Shown here: piece after piece, positions 5,725 to 9,687 of the stretch
Position numbering within the stretch: the first letter of the stretch is position 1
Layout of the letters: each line of letters opens with the position of its first letter
NCBI GenBank assembly: GCA_017609795.1
Contig: JAFCDH010000024.1
Location: 1 to 9,687, forward strand
Source: Candidatus Pacearchaeota archaeon
GTDB lineage: Archaea > Nanobdellota > Nanobdellia > Pacearchaeales > GW2011-AR1
Direction of reading: 5' to 3'
DNA length: 9,687 nt
Notes under the pieces: generated by a model
Seen by the model: the letters and a program-made list of their open reading frames with translations, nothing else
Databases searched by the model: none
What the model was told of the DNA's origin: nothing
Made by a program: the position numbers and the translations under genes

Positions 5725-7053
5725 TCATCTATGAAACTTAGTGCTAATCCAAGTTCTTCCTTTTAAAATTAAATCATCAAATCCTCTTATTTGTGCATGT
5801 CTTCTCCAAACTAAAACAACAGCACCTGCTAAAACTAATAAGAAAACAACATAGGCAATAACTTTTCCTCTACCAACACCAACTACAAATCCAGTAATTC
5901 CAGGTCTTACTTCTGCTTCTTCACCAATAACATCACCAGTTATTGTGCCTCCTTCTCCAGCAAGAACAGTTACATCAATAGTTTCAGATTCAGCTCCTGC
6001 TTTCCCACCTCTACAATCAGCTTTTAATTCAACAGGATAATCTTTTGCCTCAGTTCCTAAAGGAACACTTATTTCAACTTTAATTTCTTTTTCATCTCCT
6101 TTAGCAATATTAACAGTTTCTATAGAAGAAATCCAAGAAGCTTCATTTCCTTTTCCAACAATATCACAATTCAAATAATAACTTCCAATATTTTCTAAAG
6201 TTAAAGTAACTTCTTCACTAGTTCCTGCAGTAATAATAATACTTTCTAATGCAGATAATTTCACTTCTCCTGTACCTTTTGGTTCTTCAGTTCCTTGAGT
6301 TATTGTAACACTATTATCTGAAGAACTTGAATCATCATCTGAACTTGAACTATCATCATCTGAACTTGAGCTTTCTTCTACACAATTTCCATTAGAACAT
6401 TCTTTACCACTACTACAACTTCCACAATCTACAGTTATAGAATCTCCACAATTATTTTCAGCAGTTACTTCCCCGCACTCTTTATCTAATCTAGCACAAA
6501 AAGTTGGACCATTCTCAGCAGAACATACACAAACTTCATTTTCACAATCCTCTCCACTATCACAATTATTATTACAATTTATAGTCCCATTACATCCATC
6601 ATCTAAAGAACTTCCACATTGTCCAGAATAATCATCACAAGTTTTAGGATTACAATTACAAACCCCTTCCTCACAAATCTCGCCAGCCAAACAATCACCA
6701 CAAGATACATCTTCTCCACAATTATTTGATTTTGTTCCACAAACCCAATCTCCACAAATTATAGAAATATTTTCAGAAACACATTCTTCAGAATGACATT
6801 CCTCAGACCACCAAAAAGCTTCTAATTCACCACATTCAGATTCACTAACTAAACTTAAATCATAACACCCATAATCCCCACTATGATTATACCACCACCC
6901 CTGAGCATCTACACATTCTGATTCAGTAAGATTTTCGCCAATTTCTTGAACAGCATATCCAGTAGGAGATGGCCTAATTAATAATACAATTGCAGCTAAA
7001 CCTACAAAAACTAAAACAATAATCGAATATTTCAATACATCCTCTTTTTCCAT
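5725..7053 (-). CDS. Cys-rich membrane-anchored surface protein with NEW3-like domain
   Basis: 442 aa. In order: TM helix about 9-26; juxtamembrane PTGYAVQ (30-36); a Cys-rich ectodomain (47-224) with 28 Cys, starting with two short repeats around SEC..GWW/FWW, then three repeats of the form CG(T/S)...NNCG...CG.C..G..C..G.C (about 100-132, 139-175, 186-224), a pattern known from secreted multi-disulfide domains; a Ser/Asp linker of (SSSSDDD) units (228-246); a NEW3-like beta domain (about 263-365) with ENIGSYYLNC; ITGDVI (371-376) and ITGFVV (386-391); TM helix about 398-416; basic tail. Its N- and C-terminal modules resemble those of the 1008-aa protein. Both ends appear cytoplasmic unless the N-terminal helix is removed. 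The start ATG is backed by a BRE/TATA box 28 nt upstream. Likely role: a disulfide-stabilised surface adhesin or envelope component. The ligand is unknown. Confidence 0.85.
   Translation of the reverse strand: MEKEDVLKYSIIVLVFVGLAAIVLLIRPSPTGYAVQEIGENLTESECVDAQGWWYNHSGDYGCYDLSLVSESECGELEAFWWSEECHSEECVSENISIICGDWVCGTKSNNCGEDVSCGDCLAGEICEEGVCNCNPKTCDDYSGQCGSSLDDGCNGTINCNNNCDSGEDCENEVCVCSAENGPTFCARLDKECGEVTAENNCGDSITVDCGSCSSGKECSNGNCVEESSSSDDDSSSSDDDSSSSDNSVTITQGTEEPKGTGEVKLSALESIIITAGTSEEVTLTLENIGSYYLNCDIVGKGNEASWISSIETVNIAKGDEKEIKVEISVPLGTEAKDYPVELKADCRGGKAGAESETIDVTVLAGEGGTITGDVIGEEAEVRPGITGFVVGVGRGKVIAYVVFLLVLAGAVVLVWRRHAQIRGFDDLILKGRTWISTKFHR
6316..6372 (-). repeat. 21-bp tandem repeat encoding SSSSDDD units
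   Basis: Just over two and a half copies of a 21-bp unit encode the Ser/Asp linker (residues 228-246) between the Cys-rich part and the NEW3-like domain. Copies are nearly identical at DNA level (ATCATCATCTGAACTTGA recurs on the plus strand), so the number may vary by slippage. Ser/Asp-rich spacers are flexible, extended stalks. Confidence 0.75.
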
Positions 7054-7071
7054 ATTATTTATAATATCTTT

Positions 7072-7090
7072 CCCTTTTTAAATATTTCTG
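7072..7090 (-). promoter_or_regulatory. Core promoter of the 442-aa surface gene
   Basis: The minus strand reads CAGAAATATTTAAAAAGGG with the leading C at 7090, 37 nt before the A of ATG at 7053. The TATA part is centred about 26-28 nt upstream, giving a leaderless mRNA. It nearly matches the promoter of the 245-aa gene. A second AT-rich box (7057-7066) is too close to ATG to be the main promoter. Confidence 0.55.
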
Positions 7091-7238
7091 TAAATCAAAA
7101 TCTCAAATTAAAAATATATTTAAACCCCTTTCTCATCTTAAAAATAAGAAAACACTAATATCTATAAAACTTAATGTCTTAGAAAAGATTAAATTAAAAA
7201 GATAAATTAAAAGATAAAAAAACTCATCAACACAGCTT

Positions 7239-7252
7239 AAAGATTTATAAGG
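7239..7252 (+). promoter_or_regulatory. RNase Z gene core promoter
   Basis: AAAGATTTATAAGG is a good BRE/TATA match and shares AAAGATTTATAA with the fic promoter. It is centred about 37 nt before ATG, so the predicted leader is about 11 nt and carries no SD. The rest of the divergent spacer (7091-7238) is AT-rich; a weaker TATA-like ATATATTTAAACCCC lies at about 7112-7126. Confidence 0.55.
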
Positions 7253-7282
7253 ATATAATAAAAATTCAAACAAAAAAACAAA

Positions 7283-8179
7283 ATGAAAATACCAATAACT
7301 TTTTTAGGAACCAGCCAAGCTATTCCAACAGCAACAAGAAATCATACTGCAATTTTACTTAAATATAAAAATGAAAATATTTTAATTGATTGCGGAGAAG
7401 GAACTCAAAGACAGTTTAGAAAAGCAAAAATCAACCCTTGCAAATTAACAAAAATTTTAATCACTCACTGGCATGGAGACCATGTCTTAGGATTGCCAGG
7501 ATTATTTCAAACCCTTACTCTAAATGGTTATAAAAAGACCCTATATGTTTATGGTCCAAAAGGAACAAAAAAATACATTAAAGAGTTTTCAAAATTCTTT
7601 CCAATAAAAAAATTAAAATTAAAAGTTCATGAAGTTCAAAAAGAAAAATTCCTTGAAACAAAAGATTTTGAAATTTCTGCATTTCCACTTAAACATGGAT
7701 GTCCTTGTAATGGATATTCATTTAAGGAAAAACGCAAATTAAGATTAGATAAAAACAAATTAAAAAGATTAAAAATTAAAGACAAATTTAAAATAGCTCA
7801 ACTTGCAAAAGGAAGAACCATTAAGATTAATAATAGGATAATAAAACCATCTCAAATAACTTATAAACAACAGAGTAGAAAAATTGCTTTTATTTTAGAT
7901 ACTAAAGTTTGCCCTAATGTCAAAAAACTTGCAAAAGATTCTGAAATTATAATAGCAGAATCAACATATTCAAAAGCTCAAACTTCCCTTGCAAAAAGAT
8001 ATGAACATTTAACTGCTGAACAAGCAGCTAAAATTGCAAAACAAGCAAACACAAAAAAATTAATTTTAACTCATATTAGCCAAAGATTTGAACACAAAGA
8101 AAACATTCTTCTTAAAGAAGCAAAAAAGATTTTTCCTAATACAATAATTGCAAAAGATTTAATGAAAGTTGAGGTTTAA
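7283..8179 (+). CDS. rnz: Ribonuclease Z (tRNA 3' endonuclease), short form
   Basis: RNase Z cuts precursor tRNA after the discriminator base so that CCA can be added; it is a cytoplasmic zinc-dependent metallo-beta-lactamase-fold enzyme. Seen: N-terminal strand with FLGTSQAIPTATRNHTA (7-23); IDCGEGTQRQF (35-45), a signature of the tRNase Z clade; metal motif THWHGDHVLGLPGL (61-74) with H62, H64, D66, H67; further ligands H138 (LKHGCPCNGYSF), D206 (ILDTKVCPN) and H264 (LTHISQRF); AEST (225-228) and EHLTAEQAA (241-249). The 298-aa length is that of the short form, which works as a homodimer. Residues 90-125 would hold the flexible arm that grips tRNA; here it is Lys-rich. All catalytic residues are present, so the gene should be functional. 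T-rich DNA follows the stop. The downstream neighbour is convergent. Confidence 0.96.
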   Translation: MKIPITFLGTSQAIPTATRNHTAILLKYKNENILIDCGEGTQRQFRKAKINPCKLTKILITHWHGDHVLGLPGLFQTLTLNGYKKTLYVYGPKGTKKYIKEFSKFFPIKKLKLKVHEVQKEKFLETKDFEISAFPLKHGCPCNGYSFKEKRKLRLDKNKLKRLKIKDKFKIAQLAKGRTIKINNRIIKPSQITYKQQSRKIAFILDTKVCPNVKKLAKDSEIIIAESTYSKAQTSLAKRYEHLTAEQAAKIAKQANTKKLILTHISQRFEHKENILLKEAKKIFPNTIIAKDLMKVEV

Positions 8180-8296
8180 TTTACATAAATTTAATTTTCT
8201 TGGAATCTCTATTCACCTTAAAGCTTCACTCCTGTTCATTAGCTTAATCTTATCATCTTCCTCTCATTATATTTTGACAAGATATTGATACCTCAT

Positions 8297-8551
8297 TTAT
8301 ATTAATCCTAAAAGCTTATTACTACAATCAATACTATCATAAAATTCAATAGATTTTATTGCTTTCATAGAAGCTTTATCATCAAATCCATTAGAGTCTT
8401 CCCATTTAGCTATAAAAAAATTTGCTTTAGCTTCATAATAATCTAACTCATTTTTTCTTGTTAATAAATCTCCATTTATAAATTTTCTCCAGAGTTTTTT
8501 CAAGGTAAGATAATGTTTTACTTTATTTATAGGATAGTCTATAATTATCAT
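8297..8551 (-). CDS. Unrecognised 84-aa protein
   Basis: I do not recognise a family. The product is soluble with no signal peptide or TM helix, looks mostly alpha-helical, and has a basic first half (KHYLTLKKLWRKF) and a mixed second half (NELDYYEAKANFFIAKWED). There is one Cys near the end. Support for a real gene: an ATG start, a TATA-like box GTTATAAGTTA centred 25 nt upstream (the spacing seen at the other genes of this window), and no competing gene on the other strand. It is convergent with RNase Z; the 117-nt gap between them contains only AT-rich DNA. It could be lineage-specific or a helical remnant of a larger gene. Confidence 0.6.
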   Translation of the reverse strand: MIIIDYPINKVKHYLTLKKLWRKFINGDLLTRKNELDYYEAKANFFIAKWEDSNGFDDKASMKAIKSIEFYDSIDCSNKLLGLI

Positions 8552-8569
8552 TTAATAATAAAACTAATT

Positions 8570-8580
8570 TAACTTATAAC
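8570..8580 (-). promoter_or_regulatory. Core promoter of the 84-aa gene
   Basis: The minus strand reads GTTATAAGTTA, centred 25 nt before ATG at 8551. No SD follows, so the mRNA is probably leaderless. The upstream BRE is poor. Confidence 0.4.
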
Positions 8581-8685
8581 AATTATTGTAAACTAATATA
8601 CTTAACAAACCTCTAACTATCTTTGATTATTTGAGAACTATTAACCGTGTGAATCTAAACAGGTTTAACACTCAAAACTTCCCTC

Positions 8686-8928
8686 TTATTTAGCCATGCT
8701 TGCTGGAGAAATAAAAATTATTGTGTCTCCTCTTAAAAAGGTCAACCCAAGGTTTCTTTTGTTTTCTCCATCTACAACTTCTTTTGCATTATCTAATACT
8801 ACATTAATATGTATGTCAAATGCTAAAAGAGTTCCAACCATCTGTCTATTATTTTTCAACTGCACTAAGACTTCTTTGCCTTTAGAGTTATTCAAGACAT
8901 CAAGCGGCCTTTCAATTCCATCAACCAT
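8686..8928 (-). CDS. Archaeal Sm-like RNA-binding protein (LSm)
   Basis: Sm-like proteins form six- or seven-membered rings that bind U-rich RNA and act in RNA processing and chaperoning. The 80-aa length is typical of archaeal SmAP. Sm1 motif: RPLDVLNNSKGKEVLVQL (7-24) through VGTLLAFDIHINVVLDN (31-47), with G32, D38 and N42. Sm2 motif: LRGDTIIFIS (65-74), with the R66-G67-D68 triplet of the RNA-binding loop. The start ATG at 8928 has a TATA box at -26 and no SD. It is divergent from S8e. In many archaea the LSm gene is followed by ribosomal protein L37e; here nothing resembling that zinc-finger protein follows in 8552-8685, which is AT-rich and holds only a small imperfect repeat (TTAACC at 8641, GGTTTAA at 8662). 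Confidence 0.95.
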   Translation of the reverse strand: MVDGIERPLDVLNNSKGKEVLVQLKNNRQMVGTLLAFDIHINVVLDNAKEVVDGENKRNLGLTFLRGDTIIFISPASMAK

Positions 8929-8948
8929 GATTTACTTTTGTTAATTTA

Positions 8949-8958
8949 GTTTAAAAAG
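8949..8958 (-). promoter_or_regulatory. LSm gene TATA box
   Basis: The minus strand reads CTTTTTAAAC, centred 26 nt before the LSm ATG. It shares a 92-nt spacer with the divergent S8e promoter; the two boxes do not overlap. Confidence 0.5.
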
Positions 8959-8984
8959 ATTGCTATAATTAATCCTAATCAAAT

Positions 8985-8999
8985 CCAAACATTTAAATA
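8985..8999 (+). promoter_or_regulatory. S8e gene core promoter (BRE + TATA)
   Basis: CCAAACATTTAAATA, with the TATA core at 8991-8999 centred 26 nt before the ATG at 9021. The 13-mer AAACATTTAAATA recurs exactly on the minus strand at 9552-9564, ahead of the candidate RNA. Confidence 0.65.
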
Positions 9000-9020
9000 C
9001 AAATTTTCTTCCTAATCATC

Positions 9021-9392
9021 ATGGTAAAAGGAAGAAAAATATCTGGCGGAAAATATAAAAAATCTAAGAAAAAGAAAAAACATGCTCTTAGAGGATATAC
9101 TAGAAAAGTTAAACTTGGAGAAAAAAAACAGAAAATAAAAAAAGGACAAGGAGGAGGAAAAAGAATGACTCTTCTTTCAGAAAACTTTGCAAACATAATT
9201 GACCCAGAAACTAAAAAAACAAAAAAAATCAAAATCGCAAATGTTTTAGAAACCCCAAGTAATCGCTTTCTTGCAAGACAAAATATTTTAATAAAATCTG
9301 CAATCATTGAAACAGAATTAGGGAAAGCTAAAATAACTAATAGACCAAGTCAAGAGGGAATGGTGCAGGCTGTACTTCTAAAAGCAGAATAG
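9021..9392 (+). CDS. rps8e: 30S ribosomal protein S8e
   Basis: S8e is a small-subunit ribosomal protein found in archaea and eukaryotes but not bacteria, so it fixes the domain of this DNA. The length of 123 aa is normal for archaea. Seen: a highly basic N-terminus (KISGGKYKKSKKKKK), the glycine stretch GQGGGKRM (42-49), and the C-terminal signature RQNILIKSAIIETELGKAKI (86-105) followed by NRPSQEGMVQAVLL (107-120). The family usually has RPGQ where this protein has RPSQ, a small departure. Start: ATG at 9021 with TATA at -26 and no SD. It is divergent from LSm, and no gene follows on the same strand within 295 nt, so it appears to be a single-gene unit. Confidence 0.96.
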   Translation: MVKGRKISGGKYKKSKKKKKHALRGYTRKVKLGEKKQKIKKGQGGGKRMTLLSENFANIIDPETKKTKKIKIANVLETPSNRFLARQNILIKSAIIETELGKAKITNRPSQEGMVQAVLLKAE

Positions 9393-9426
9393 TCTAAAAA
9401 ACCGATATAATTAGAAAATATATAAA

Positions 9427-9532
9427 AGAGGCAAGGGATGGCTACCCCACAACTAAAACCATAGGAATAACAGCACCAAGATTGGAACACAAGTTATTGA
9501 ATATGAATTTTTGCCTTTTTTTGTTTGCCTCT
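9427..9532 (-). ncRNA. Candidate structured RNA with a closing terminal helix
   Basis: AGAGGCAA (9427-9434) and TTGCCTCT (9525-9532) form an 8-bp closing helix. Inside are a 6-bp pair AATAAC (9466-9471)/GTTATT (9493-9498), capped by CCA/TGG, and a 5-bp hairpin on the minus strand, GGGGT-AGCC-ATCCC (9437-9444 region), whose G-U pair would be an A.C mismatch on the plus strand. A minus-strand TATA box (9552-9564) predicts a transcript start at about 9531, the first base of the closing helix, and a T-rich stretch follows the helix at the other end. No good ORF is present. I do not recognise the RNA class: no tRNA arms and no C/D boxes. The alternative is part of the S8e 3' UTR. Confidence 0.42.
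9508..9522 (+). terminator. T-tract, possible S8e terminator
   Basis: T5 then GCC then T7 on the plus strand, 115 nt after the S8e stop. It is the first strong T-tract downstream of S8e. It overlaps the candidate minus-strand RNA, so both strands may use the region. Confidence 0.35.
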
Positions 9533-9551
9533 AAATTAGTTACTCACTAAG

Positions 9552-9564
9552 TATATTTAAATGT
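9552..9564 (-). promoter_or_regulatory. Minus-strand core promoter ahead of the candidate RNA
   Basis: The minus strand reads AAACATTTAAATA, identical to the S8e core promoter 13-mer and preceded by GA in place of CC. It lies just past the stop of the DUF2080-like gene and points into the gene-free region. Predicted start is about 9531. Confidence 0.5.
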
Positions 9565-9584
9565 TTTCAGAGTTTGCGTCTAAA

Positions 9585-9687
9585 TTAAGACTTCCTAACT
9601 ACAACATAAACCTTTCTTCCTAGAAATTCTTTAGGGGCATCTATTTTTGCTCCTGATCCAAATTTAGTAACTGTTTTCTCAAAAATA
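9585..9687 (-). CDS. DUF2080-like small protein (putative transposon-encoded), C-terminal part only
   Basis: The last 33 codons of a gene that enters from the right edge, ending in TAA at 9585-9587. The readable product includes EKTVTKFGSGAKIDAPKEF and LGRKVYVVVRKS. The pattern (T.(F)G.GA..D.PKE.LG.KV.V) is that of DUF2080, small AbrB-like swapped-hairpin proteins found widely in archaea and labelled transposon-encoded because many lie beside transposase genes. The family usually has GNGA or GNSG; here it is GSGA. Its DNA-binding role is presumed from fold, not shown. The start and the neighbouring genes are outside the window, so a mobile-element context cannot be judged. Confidence 0.75.
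   Translation of the reverse strand, partial: IFEKTVTKFGSGAKIDAPKEFLGRKVYVVVRKS

Noticed and set aside
8200..8290. C/D-box RNA or small gene between RNase Z and the 84-aa gene
   Set aside because: GATGATA-like sequence lacks a proper C box and D box; no promoter-like box with an ORF.
8696..8944. Open frame on the plus strand opposite the LSm gene
   Set aside because: It lies almost wholly antisense to a clear LSm gene; its product resembles nothing and arises from the complementary codons.
8993..9307. Open frame on the minus strand opposite S8e
   Set aside because: Antisense to S8e; the Phe-rich product is the complement of Lys codons.
9439..9465. Eight-codon ATG frame on the plus strand (MATPQLKP)
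   Set aside because: Too short, and TATA spacing of about 18 nt is wrong; likely chance.
9330..9492. Cys/Phe-rich frame on the minus strand across the S8e 3' end
   Set aside because: Only a GTG start, antisense to S8e for much of its length, and it crosses the candidate RNA helices.
1..9687. CRISPR array, tRNA or rRNA
   Set aside because: No regularly spaced direct repeats, no cloverleaf with T-arm signature and no rRNA signature were seen on either strand by eye.

Overview
The window looks like a piece of a low-GC archaeal genome, most likely a DPANN lineage of the Pacearchaeota/Woesearchaeota type. Evidence: archaeal-type genes (ribosomal protein S8e, an archaeal Sm-like protein, short-form RNase Z), no Shine-Dalgarno sites before the starts, and BRE/TATA-like boxes about 26 nt upstream of most start codons, which implies mainly leaderless mRNAs. 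The lineage is inferred from protein style (juxtamembrane TG[FYN][AV] motifs, LDSCWY-type Ig domains) and was not tested by a search.

Layout. 1-510: a short, possibly decayed NYN-domain nuclease gene (+) faces a Fic AMPylase-type gene (-, 510-1406); a GC-rich imperfect hairpin lies between them. The Fic promoter is bracketed by a perfect 13-bp inverted repeat. 1566-7053: three large membrane-anchored, cell-surface genes on the minus strand, transcribed in the order 442 aa, 245 aa, 1008 aa. The first and last share a related N-terminal anchor and a related C-terminal anchor (NEW3-like beta domain, TM helix, basic tail) around unrelated ectodomains: a Cys-rich one with 28 Cys and a six-unit Asp-box beta-propeller plus Ig-like domains. 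The 442-aa and 245-aa genes carry nearly identical promoter boxes at identical distance from ATG. 7283-8179: RNase Z (+). 8297-8551: an unrecognised 84-aa gene (-). 8686-8928 and 9021-9392: divergent LSm (-) and S8e (+) genes. 9393-9584: a possible structured RNA of about 106 nt on the minus strand with its own promoter. 9585-9687: the C-terminal end of a DUF2080-like small protein gene (-), running off the window.

How they work together: the right side is ordinary RNA metabolism and translation (tRNA 3' processing, RNA chaperone, small ribosomal subunit). The middle is a cell-envelope cluster, probably co-regulated. The left edge is an accessory pair (NYN, Fic) of the toxin/defence kind. The most unusual material is the shared head-and-tail architecture with its repeated TG motif, the operator-like repeat at fic, and the candidate RNA near 9430-9530. 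No tRNA, rRNA, CRISPR array or complete mobile element was seen, and no gene-free stretch exceeds 300 bases.
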